A DNA stretch of 64,000 nt from Oopsacas minuta (taxonomy: Eukaryota > Porifera > Hexactinellida > Lyssacinosida > Leucopsacidae). Position numbers and translations under genes: made by a program. Below the pieces are notes generated by a model. The model worked only from the letters and a program-made list of their open reading frames with translations. It was not told the origin of the DNA and searched no databases. Within the stretch, counting starts at the first letter, position 1. Each line of letters opens with the position of its first letter. The stretch is from contig JAKMXF010000266.1 of the NCBI GenBank assembly GCA_024704765.1, positions 496,001-560,000 on the forward strand. The letters run 5' to 3'. Positions 11,701 to 23,700 of this stretch are shown in pieces.

Positions 11701-14700
11701 TTCATATTCTCTATTCCTATCCATAATTGATTCGTTGATTCTACTATCTTCATTACAGTTACATTACCAACTGCTTGGAGCTGTTCTGAGTTATGTCTCC
11801 TCTTGTCTGGTTTTGTGAGAGCTCGTATCATACACCTACAGTGAATTTGGGAAAGATGGAAATTTCAAATTTCTTAAATTATTATCCACACTGGTTTTAA
11901 CGAGTGTTGCATCTTACGTTACATGTATTAATGTTTGAAATACAGTCAACCCGTCATATCTAAGCTCAAGGGACCGCGATAATCACTTCAATATAAGCGA
12001 CGAAATTTATGTTACTCTAACGATTTGGGACCATCTTTGTATAATTGTCAGACTCGATTCAAGCTAGTATTTCGAATTATCCGTGTTCGATATAATGGGA
12101 GTTGACTGTAACTTACTTTCCATTTCTTGGGTTAATATGACCAACCAGCAGTCCTCTTGTCCCAGAGGACCAATATAGCTCTGGTTTACGTGTACACACT
12201 ATGCACTGTACATTTATATCAGAGGAGAGAGGAGACCAACCAATCTCTCCAGCACATAGAGTTAGTTTAGAAGCTATCATTGGTAAGTCTAGGATAATTC
12301 TGTTCTTTATGTTCAAGCAATTATCTAGGAAATTAGATTACTGTCAATACTGGTAGGGAGTGGTAGCTAATTATGAACAAACAACAAATCCGGTACTTAT
12401 TCACGTGAACCAGTTCGGATTAGTGAATACTATCACTTTATTACCCTTCAAATGTCACCATGACGTCATGCCGTACGTATTGTAAAATGACTTAAACACA
12501 CTTCCATCAGTCATTTACCGCTTAAAGAATATTGTAGAAAAGGTATGCATATGCCAGTCAGATGTGTATACATCAAAGTGTCGAATACTTTACATATAGT
12601 ATCTTATTATTTCACCGTAAGATTGTACATTTCGGATATGAGAAGCTCACAAATACAATAAACATTTTGACATATTTGTGTCTTTTCCACATATTCTTAC
12701 CTAACAGTGGTTGCATACAGAGACGATGACACGCAGACACTTCTGCTTGTTTTAACTCAAACGTATCAGTAGCAGAGCTATATCCCATCTGTACTGATCT
12801 CCCATCTAATAGATTAGTAGCACTAGTCCTTCTCTTGAAGTTTTCATCATAATTATCATACTCATTCATTTTGTATAGCAAATCAGCTTCTATATTCAGA
12901 TATAACTTAGAGTGTAAAGCTAATCTCATTACTTCCTGTAAGGAGTGTACTCCTTCGAATGGTCTCCAGCCTGTTGATAGCTCGTATAGGAGGAATCCAA
13001 ATTGTAGTAATGGTATCTAATATATACATTATATGACAATGTGAATATTTTCTCGAATCGTTGCAACAAATTAACACAGGATACAGATGGACTAAATTAT
13101 CTCGGAACATGTTATGCTGAATAATATCAAACTACCGTATTCCGGAATTGTTCGTGTATATTTACAATTTTTAGGTTCATGGCTTACAGTAATGCATATC
13201 TTTCCAGATCTACTGTAGGCTAACATTTCTCATAATTACGAATGTGTTGTATTTTTGTGAAAAATACGATCGTATTTCCCGAGAATCCGCTATTTTGTTA
13301 TTGTATATTTTGTCATAATTGTTCTAATTAACTCACTGAAGGTTCTTGTTCAAGTAGTAGATCTTGTTCTATTCTCGTGTTCACCATTGCCTATATATAT
13401 ATATATCTCATAAGTACATACGAGAAATTACCTCGAATAGAGTGTAAACCCTCCAATGATGATATATATGTATCACCTGTGTTTTTGAGTAGTGTGATAT
13501 TCCTGAGTCAGACAGCTTTATCAGCATGGGGTCTTTACAGTGTACTAGGACTGTATCAGAGGTTAATTGGATGTGACATATGTTCTGAACTTCTAGGAAA
13601 AATAATCCTCGAACTACCTAGACACAAATATACTTATTATCAGGATTTTTTTATCAAATATAATCGAAAAACCTAGAATTAAACATACAGAAAATTATTT
13701 TCAAAAATACTACAGACAACCCTCGTTACATCTAAGTTTATAGTATTTTGCATTGTTCTTATATAACGACTAGTTATGCCAGTTACTTGAGTTTCAGTTT
13801 CCACTGTATGCATGAATGTTTGTGGGCTTTCTAGCTACAATGGATCGTGGAACCTCGTTAATACGAATCGAAATTTAGAAATAGAGTATGTTCTACTGTA
13901 TTTCTAAGAGATAATTATTCGACGTTATGTAAAGGATTGACCAATTAACAATACTTACCTGCATAGCTACAGTGTGAGATACTATAGTATCCAATCCTCT
14001 GTTGTTAGAAGTTAGCAGTGTTTTGAGAGAACCATAAGCAGATCTGGCTAGGAGGCATGCAGGTGGATGGAAACTCACTCCAATGAACTTCACAACCTTC
14101 AATATTCAATTAATAAATATATTCACGTATGTAGGCTAGTTTTACTGAATTTAACATACACTCTCGTTAGAAATTTTTAATATACTGTGAGCTTCTCTCA
14201 TTAATTGTTTGTATGGAGACTCAAGTAGTATCTACAAATAATCCAGTAAATTCGGAATACAAGTATTTTGTTCAAAAGTTCAAATCACCAGCTGTTTCAA
14301 TCCTCCAGAAGATTTTTCTATTTCATGTCTGCTCTCAATTGAACAGAAACATCTATGAAAATAACAACTCTCTAATGCCTGTTTTTCCATAAAGACATCT
14401 TCTTGATCCGCACTTCCTTCAAAGAATATGTAATTGCTATCTAGAAATTGTTTATTTGAAACTCTGTTATCACTAATATCTTTTAGCATGTTATTATTAT
14501 TATTATAATGTTGGTCAGGTTGATCTTTTCAAAATATATGCTACAAAACTTACTCTGTGTAAGATTGAGATTAGAAGACATGTCTTTAATAAGTAAGTCT
14601 GGTGCAGCTTCTCTCAGGTCTAACTGAGAGTTAGCAGCAGCAGGACTCAAGCTATGCAGTAGGATATCAGACAATAGTTTTAGTTTGAATGTAGACGGAT

Positions 14701-17700
14701 GTGAGGGACAAGTTTCCTGCATTGGTAGAAGTGTAGAAAGATTATCTACTAATGCGTATACTTCTACCCATGGAATTCCTTTCTCTGTAGTGAAGCATAA
14801 ACCAGGGAAATGCATCTGGATGGTCTAAGAAATTATTTTGATTAAACGTATATTGAAAAACGATTCTCAACAGATTTCCTATACAGCTACAAACAAACCT
14901 GCATGATTGTGTCATGTGCTATTCTGAGTAATCTAGCTTCAACATTATCATTATCAGCATACAAAGATAGTTGGACACCTTGTGAGTTTGTTAAGATACC
15001 AGGTTCCAATGAAGTTTCATCCAAATTACATATCTGTTATATAACATATAATACTGACGTTTGTATACTCTACTTAATCAGAATATCACATAATAGGAAA
15101 TTTCTAGCAAAATGCCAGTGATAAAACCTATAACAAATGACTTTTACAATTCTAACGCTAACGAATGTAATTATTCAGGTACATGATAATTTTTGTTTCC
15201 CGAAGGTGTACGTCTTATCCGAGTTCTACTATATATTGTAAATTATGATGTAAATTAACCTTGAGGTTCCATCCCTGATCTGAGCTGATTACTAGCCCTG
15301 TTGCCCAGTAGTATACCTCTGAGGTAAGATACTCTTTCAGTTCATATCTGACTCCATCGTGAAATATTGTTCCATTAGGTAGACACTTTACTAGATAGCT
15401 CTTTGATATATCATCCATATTCGTTCTAAAATATATGTACGTATCTATACATTGTAGCCTGCACAAACAGGCAGTTCTGGAGGTTCACTTGTATGGGAAT
15501 ATGAATTCGCTATATTTATTCACTCCATTTCAAAAGGTGTCCCGTTTCCACAGGCCCTGTTTGTGGAGATTACACTGTATTTATGATGGTTGAAATGAAC
15601 GTATATTTATGAGTAAAAATAATTATTAATATTATTCATAGCATTTTGAGTAGAGTTCTACATTAACTACACAAGATGTCATCATTACCATTCGCAGAAT
15701 TGGGAGTTATGGGTAGGAAACTTATACAGCTAAAAAGAATCTCATTTCACTACTCAAAAACATTTAACGCTAGTCATGGTATTAGGAAATATCTAGATGG
15801 AGATTTGGTAGCATTTGCTAGCAAGTTTCCTTCAGTAGCAATCTACCTACGTCAAGATGATGGGGAGCCTAGAATAGAGGCAGAGTATCTTTGCGGTACA
15901 AAAAAGACGGTTCCTTTAAAGAAATATACTCCTGAGAAAATAAAGAATGAATTATGGAAGCTACGTTCCGAGTCAGGCATAAACGTGGGTCAAATTGTGA
16001 GATATTGGCACACAACTCGACCGTCTATTCAAGGCAACTGGCACCCATTCATGTTTCCATTCCCAGACAATTCTCAATACTGTATACGAGACCGTGAAGA
16101 TAAGATTAACAATCTGGAGTAATTTAGTATTAGCTATTTAGAATTATTAAATAATATCACTTACCTAAAATCTCTGGGAAGAGAAGAATGGGTAGATTCG
16201 TGTCCACAATATTCTGTTTGTAAGGGAATAGTTTCAAATTGCTCTAGTTTGCTTAGTTCTATCCCTCCAGGTAGAGAAATAGGAAGCAAGTTGGCAAGTA
16301 ACTAAAGATATGAAAATTGTTAATTATAGTCGATTCCTGTTATTTTCAAACTTAAGGGATCACAAAATTTCAGTATAATCACGCAGGCACCAGCTACACT
16401 CGAATAGTGAGTCTTCTACATCTAACTCTAAGTAATGAAGTCTCACTATAACGATAATTAAACTTACCCTCATAAGTAGAATATTCCAGAATCCCAGTGG
16501 TAAGAATCTCATCTTATAAATCCTTTTGCACTTATTGCCTGCTAGGAATGTATCAGCTCCCACCTGTCCATCTTCTGCTCTCTGTACACAGCCTGGGAGA
16601 GTAGTGTCTAACCCAGCTGGCATTATTACGTAGTTTCTTGATAGACGGGTACAAATGTTGTTAGCAGTTAGGAATTTCTAAAAATAAATTATCCTTAGTT
16701 TCTGAAGTGGCTATTATCGCCCCGACCTCTCAGTGGTAATAGCTTCACCCTTACTTTTAACGGTGGGGAATATTTCTTATTCAATTCTCACTTTTCCATG
16801 GAATACCCAGAGACTAAGTTTATATCTATCCAATTAAACGAATCGACGAACTATCATATGGACAGATAAATATTAGTTATACTGTAGTATACTTACAAGA
16901 AACTCTTCTAATACATAGGGTACTTCTTCTTCTTGTACTTCTGTGTCCAATTCATCTTGTAATTGTACTGAATTTGATGATCGTCTTATATACCTCCTGC
17001 TATCCATGATTGCTATATACAGATTATAATAAAATATTTGTGCTTAAGTTTTATCATGCTTTGTTCTTATATTGGTGATTTTTTTGTAATATTTTTGCAC
17101 ATATAATACTGGGCCAAGGCTGTAAAACCTCGATGGCTACAATGATTAATTTCCCGCTAACTATTAAGCATATACAAATACAGTTGTTAACATACAAATA
17201 TTAGTTGGAGCGAATATCATTGCGAGATTGTCTAGTGGTAGAATTCCAGAAGGAAAATTGTTGAAACAATTCCCTCTTCCCATCTGTGAGTGTAGCAATA
17301 TATCTGATAACACATCAGCTAGTAGTTGTAGATTGAAGGATATGTAGCATTGATTCTCTCTTGTCACGTGTTTGAAGAGGAGACCTTCCTATAATTAGAA
17401 ATTACTTAATACCTAACTCCAGCATTTTCTAACTAGGAAAGATCTAATAGTATCAAAAGAGTGGGGGCCAAGACTTGCTATGCAGGGGTCGTTCATACTT
17501 TACTTAACGCTAATTCCCCGAAATTTGCCAAATATTCTGCTCGCATCCTCAACATGTATTCTTAACGTGCTTACATTCACCATATTTTATCGTAATACAT
17601 TAATATGACGACATAATATACTACAAAATACGAATTCGGACATTTCCTCATGGACATATAGATTGATATACCGTGGGAGGTTCCACTGGATTAATTAATT

Positions 17701-20700
17701 AACAGACAAACTTATCGCCAGAATTTGTGAATTTATCATTCATGCATCGTGATGTTATAGATAAGCAACCTCCAAGAAGTGGATAACCTGTCCAATTTGG
17801 GCACCAGGATATATATCTGGGGTCACATAACTCAAACACTCAGTCATCCTTTATATTCAATTTTCACGATTAATGCTTTTATGCAATATTTTGATTACAT
17901 AAGTTCTGCATTATTTTCAAAAAAGATAACAGGCAAAGTATAAATATAACCAGAATAATACCTGCATGCATATACGTATTAGAGAACATATAAATTGCTA
18001 GTCTAGTTGGCCAGATACTCAATGATTCACTAATTAAACTCTTGTGTTCGTCTGCAAGACGAGTAACAATAATACTTGTCTACTATTTTATAGCAGTTAA
18101 CTTTTCAATCAATTATCAAATGGAACACAATCTCCTATGCACTCCAGCAGAGATGGTAGCACATGAACCTTTAGAGAGGACAGCATGTGACTTCTCTAAC
18201 AAGAATACTGTGTTTAGAGTAGAAACACGTAAATACTCACAGCAATACGCTCAGATATACAATGCACGGATGAAAGGGATTAGGGAGAGATTGGAACAAA
18301 CTGCAGAGAAGAAATGGGGTATCAAACCTCTAGTTGAGATAGCAAGTATTATTGAAGGAGAAAGGTATATTACGTAGACTTAATACCTGTATTTATTCGC
18401 TATACAATCAACTCCCCGTTATATCGAAGCCCAAGAAACCGACATAACTTCGGTATAACCGATGATATTTATGTTAATTTTGATAGTTTGGGATTATATT
18501 TATACATTTCAGAATTCGATATATCCATGTTCAATGTAACGGGAGTTGACTGAAGGGATAATTTGCCAAGAAATATATTCCCCAACATTATCACTATAGC
18601 CAATAGAAATACAGTCTTGCAACCTGTTTAGCTTCTACTAACGTATTCCTACTGTATGTATTATTGGTAGAAACCCGATCTTCGTAAGTAATTAAATGTT
18701 CGATAATTCGATTTGCAGTTATTAATAAGGGATTTTGTGGTTTGTAAAATCCCTTCAAACAGGTGCTGTATAGTGGGTAACATCTTCAAAGACATGAGAC
18801 TTAAACCAAGCGTATTAAGAGAGTTGTCAGAAGATCATCACCTTATCCCCCTTCCTCCTCGTAAGAAGTATACTGAGCAAGAGGACTATCTAATCCTAGA
18901 GGATCATTCTCTACGTCTGACTCTTATAACCGATCAAACAGATACAGATACACTTGTTACAGGCGTTCCTGTGGTTATAGTTGGTTGTCAAGAAAACAGA
19001 GGTCGCTTCAAAGTGGAAGAACTGGCATATGCCTCTATCCTAGGTCCTGAGCTATCCATTCCAATACCAGATGATAAATACTTGTTGTTAGTATCAGGCT
19101 TAAACGTGGGAGGAGCGAATACCGACATGTTAAGCCTAGAGCTTCTAATTGACCACCTAACAGGGTGTGGGGGTGGAATACAAGACAGTGAAATAATGTC
19201 TAAAGTTTGTCATGTAATAATCGCCGGTAATCTAATCGCTGATAAATACGTGAGGATAGGTAAGGATAGGAATCAGACTGTGTCCACATTAGAAAGTGTT
19301 AGTACAGCTGATAGTTATCTCTCTCGTATGGTGACATCACTACAAGTTACGTTAATGCCAGGCACGAATGAGCCTGGTAACATCACTCTACCTCAGCAGC
19401 CTCTGTATGAACCAATGTTTCCTAAGTCTATTAGTTATTCTACACTTAATATGGTTACTAATCCTAACTCTATGTCTATTGATGGTAGAACTCTACTAGG
19501 TGAGTAATACTTAGGTATTTAATAGATTATGACATTCTATACAAGGTCATAGCAAGCAGATTTCAATTAGTCAGGTGACCTAAACCAAATATGTATACGG
19601 AGTCACCTAACTTAGTCAGGTTGGGAAATGCTATTTCTATTAACAGTCGAAACGTTGGTCTTGTTAAAATCTGACCACACCAGACAGTCTCCTACGATAA
19701 TGCTTTCTAAGGTTCATACCATGTCCAGCAGTACTAAAAAAGTTCATTTAAATTGTTACAAAGTACCATCGCCGAGGTTAAACAAAATGAGAAGCCTAAA
19801 CGCTTTTAGAGGGATTTCCGATGGAGTTTCCAGTGATATGATATCCACCCAATCTGAGTAACTGTTAAAAGTGTTTCTCTGCTTTGCTACAATCGATCGT
19901 AATCGTAACAAGGCAATAGTGATCGGCAAAATTATGAACTTGTAGGTGTAAATTATATATTAACTTCGCTTAAAATTGATAAAAAAACTGTCCCTAGACT
20001 CTAGAAGTACTGAACTCGCGCCTACGCTCACATTTCTTCTGACCCATTTATTGATTGCTGCAAATCTATAAATTTTTGTTTTACTGCCACAGTTTCCGCG
20101 CTCCTCAACAATATAACCCTGATTAGTTGTGTGTTCATCGTTTCATAGCCCCGATCGTATTTTGTAGACATGTTAATAAATGTAATATGCTTAGGCACAT
20201 CTGGACAGAACATTGATAACATATACAAATTTTGTACAACAGAAGACCGTATGGCTATTCTTGAGAGTACCCTCAAATGGGGTCACATGGCTCCTACAGC
20301 CCCAGAAACACTCAGCTGCTACCCATACGATCATTCACACCTCGAACCGTTTATAATACAACAACTTCCGAATATATATTTCGCAGGGAATCAGCCTGAA
20401 TTCAAATTTAAGTATTACGAGCCTGAAGGGGAAAGTACACTACTTATACTGGTGCCTGATTTTAGCATAGTCAATACGTGTGTACTTGTCAATTTGAAGA
20501 ATCTAGAATGTCATAGCATGAGTTTTGCTACACAGCTTAATTCTAACGGGGATGACAACAACAATCCTATTCCTATGGAGATGTAGTGTTGTAGTGGCAA
20601 CTGTAGTTGGAAGTATTAAATAATAATTAAGCTATTCTTCTTACGTTATTATATGCTATATTTCATTCTTAGAATTTCAGTAAAAGTTGCCAATTTTTGA

Positions 20701-23700
20701 ATTAAAAGTAGAAGTGCTATACAGGGAAGCTGAATTTGTTTTCGGATTATTTGGCGGGATATCTTGGCTGGCGCCGCCAATTAGACCAGTTGGGAGTGGT
20801 GTCCGGACACCCAAGGTGGCAGTGGCACTGGATATGATGGGATTTGAAAAGATTTGATTGATTTGATTTGATTTGAATGAAATATACATCAAATCCACAA
20901 CACTGCATGCCTACAACGTGGTTTAGAATATTTTCTTAAGTTGAATGAAAAGTGATGAACCAGATCGTGCGACCTCTTGTATATTATTATTCTACATAAA
21001 ATTAGAATTAAATTCAATGGCTTGTAATATACAAGAACCCGACGAGGTAGTCTATGTATCAGATATGGAGGATCTTATACATAACACTTTTGATAAAATA
21101 ATATCAAAAGTAAACTTAAGAAGAGAAAAACTAATATCACAATTCAGAGATATACAAACACAGAAAAATGCTATTTTCCAATCAATTGATCAGCTCAAAT
21201 CAGCCAGATCCATTCTACAAGAGAAATTACGGATTAATCCCCTTTCAGCAATACAACAACGAACTACTGCAGATATCGATGGAGCACTAGCTAACCTACA
21301 ATTAGAAGCTAGTATAGAGCACATATTTGTGTGTAATGAGAAGAATTTAGATAATGCTCTAACAAGGCTAGGCGGTTTTGAACTACAACCCAATCAATAT
21401 ATCGCGAAAAGTATCCCAAAGTTTGCATTCGGAGCTGATTCAAAGTCATCCTTACGAAAACCTGTAAGACTTTCTGTTGACGAGTCGTTAGACTTAATCG
21501 CGGTTACTGACAGCATTTCCAAACAAATATATCTATTCTCCCTAGAAGGTAAATATCTCAATTCTTTCGGGAAAGATTATTTTGCGCATCCTTGTGCCAT
21601 TAAAATAATTAATCACAACGAAATACTAGTCACTGATTATCAGAAAGAGGATATGTCATTAATTCAATACGAACGCGGTAAAAAAGAAAAGTTTAAGTTA
21701 AAACTAAAACTAAACGAGAGGAGATGCATTACTTCATTAGATTACGATAAGAACAATAATCAGATATACGCTACAGAATCCATTACACATTCTCTATTGA
21801 TCTTCAATAAAGAATTCAAAATCATTACAGACCTGAATAATCTATTCCTTTTCCCACAAAATGTAGTTATTACCGACACAGAAATATACATACAAGATCA
21901 CAATAATCCTTGTTTTCATATTTTATCAAAATATACACTTGAATTTAGTCGGTCACTTATTTCACGTGGATTACACCTAAGTACTGAATCACCATTAAGT
22001 TTTACTATCGACCAAAAAGGCTGTATTATTATAGGAGATAAATCCGGTGTAATACAAGTGTATGCACCGTCTGGACAGCTGATTCATACCTTCGCTAAGA
22101 AAGGAACAGAACTCGGGGAGGTATATTCACCTACTGGAATATTCGTTAGAAGTAACTATGACGTAATTGTTATATCTAACAGCCCTAATTATCCTATTCA
22201 AGTGTTTTAAAACTGAGTAAAATGTTTATAATTTAAGACCGATATCAGCGTAACCTCTATTATCCGAATGCTGTTTACCAGTCCCAACGAGTTCGGGTAA
22301 GTGAGGTTGTACTTTATTATTTGTATATTTAAATGTGATTTATATTCTGTATTAAGATATTCACGTAAACATATATATACCAGTCATAGTGAAGAAATTG
22401 AGGTGTGGATATTTTAGTGGGACATTGGGATTATTCCGGCACGTAGTATATTCATACTAGCTCGGATATTTCTGCATTCAGGGGGACGTTTTTGCAAGGA
22501 CATGACACTGATTATTGTCGGAAATAGGAGCAGCTGAAAATATTTACTCTATTTGACTAAAAAACGACAATTTAATTAACGCTAATTACGAATCGAAATT
22601 TCCCAAAAATATACACACACTATGCGGCACATTATGCAATGCACGTATTTCTTACTTTTGACATTTATTTTTCTTAAAGAAATCTGCGTTTATAAAATAC
22701 TCACTATTACAGTCAAGGATTTATGGTATTAAACTAGAGAAAATAAAGATTCAGACATACGGATATCGTAGAAATTTACACATAACGAGCTCCGAAAATA
22801 TAATTTATGTATAAACTTTGAGTGAATAAAAATCCTTGCTATTTCCTATTTATACTCGTCGAATTATACAACTATACCTCGTGAAAGAATGTGATCATAT
22901 CTGATACAGCTTCCTTGCTCAAATCATGTCCAATCTCACTCCTTAAGAAACCTGTTCCTCTCAGAGAATGATATATATCATCTGAACATACCAGCGGCTG
23001 AGTGAAGAACTTCTCAAAAGGTTGAATACTACAGCTCTTCTTCTTTATCCTGGTTCTAACGTTCTCCTAATTTGAATACATCCGCTTATACATATAGCAA
23101 TATAGTGTATACAAATTTAGAATTTTATTTAGAAAATACACTTGTACAGGCTACTTACCCTGACTTCTCTGATTCTCTTCTCAAACTCCAAATAGAGCAG
23201 AGGAACACTCTTAGCATAAGCTGCTTGTTCTAATCGAATGCATATATCTTGTGTCAGACGGGCAGTTAGCTTTGGCATACCTTCTCCTACAAAATATCCT
23301 TGAATTTAATCGTATCCAATATTTGTAATTGGTTAAGGACGCTACATGGAGATTTATAATGGGAGTTAGGAACTGTCATAAAATTATTCCTTGTAACGAA
23401 TACGAGTTACCCGTAGTAATATTGAATCAGAAATTGTAATATGCATAGCGTTATGATCGATTTTGACTTTGTCAACTCGCCGATTTTAGAAAGCAACAAT
23501 TACCAAAATCGACAACACATTAACAATATAAGGATACACCATATACTTGTACTTACCAGTTAATGAACTCACAAATTGTACATCTATAACACTTGGTACC
23601 AGATTAACTCCATCTGGATTGACCTTACCCAGTTTACTGGATGGAGACGAGTATACTGAATTTGTCATATCATTTATTAACACTAGATTCATGTCTTTGA

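Larger units (their letters stand above)
8765..12324 (-). other. WD40 propeller region of the LRRK-like protein
   Basis: Exons 12117-12324, 11637-11835, 10947-11124, 10078-10414, 9591-9846 and 8765-9232. They contain repeated blade-like strands such as LWIGIE, LIWAACGHKML, IWIWDWETGRL and LIWVGTKTGTLLLLD, matching the position and style of the C-terminal WD40 of LRRK2. The last exon adds an acidic Ser/Asp/Glu-rich tail after a final LMVW strand and ends at the stop codon at 8765. Family WD40 domains mediate dimerisation and microtubule or membrane contacts. Confidence 0.75.
17389..22877. other. 5.5-kb host intron carrying POLD2 and an NHL gene
   Basis: This minus-strand intron joins the FFHE end of one COR exon to EGLLF of the next in phase 0. 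It contains POLD2 (18120-20586) and the NHL-propeller gene (21017-22210), both on the + strand. The leftover parts (17389-18119 and 22211-22877) contain no further supported gene. A short inverted repeat (acctctattatccgaa ... ttcgggtaagtgaggt) at about 22250-22310 resembles other pogo-type ends in the window. Confidence 0.65.
14554..23286 (-). other. COR region of the LRRK-like protein
   Basis: The COR domain is spread over exons 23159-23286, 22878-23066, 17196-17388, 16897-17012, 16468-16677, 16165-16301, 15260-15425, 14899-15033 and 14554-14824. Diagnostic blocks are VPLLYLEFEKRI; MITFFHE|EGLLFKHV, which spans the 5.5-kb intron in phase 0; an RFLPLGFWNILLMR block typical of COR-B; YYWATGLVI; and FPGL before the kinase. 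In this family COR is the dimerisation module beside Roc. The clean continuation across 22878|17388 shows that the genes between belong inside an intron. Confidence 0.75.

Noticed and set aside
16897-17012. Separate gene start at an ATG (MDSRRYIRR)
   Set aside because: The ATG lies inside an exon with a good acceptor 5 bases upstream, and the phase and COR pattern continue from the previous exon.
19628-19861. 77-codon open frame in POLD2 intron 2
   Set aside because: Exons 2 and 3 of POLD2 join exactly as in the family (LLG|TSGQN); this frame would disrupt the protein and has no homology I recognise.
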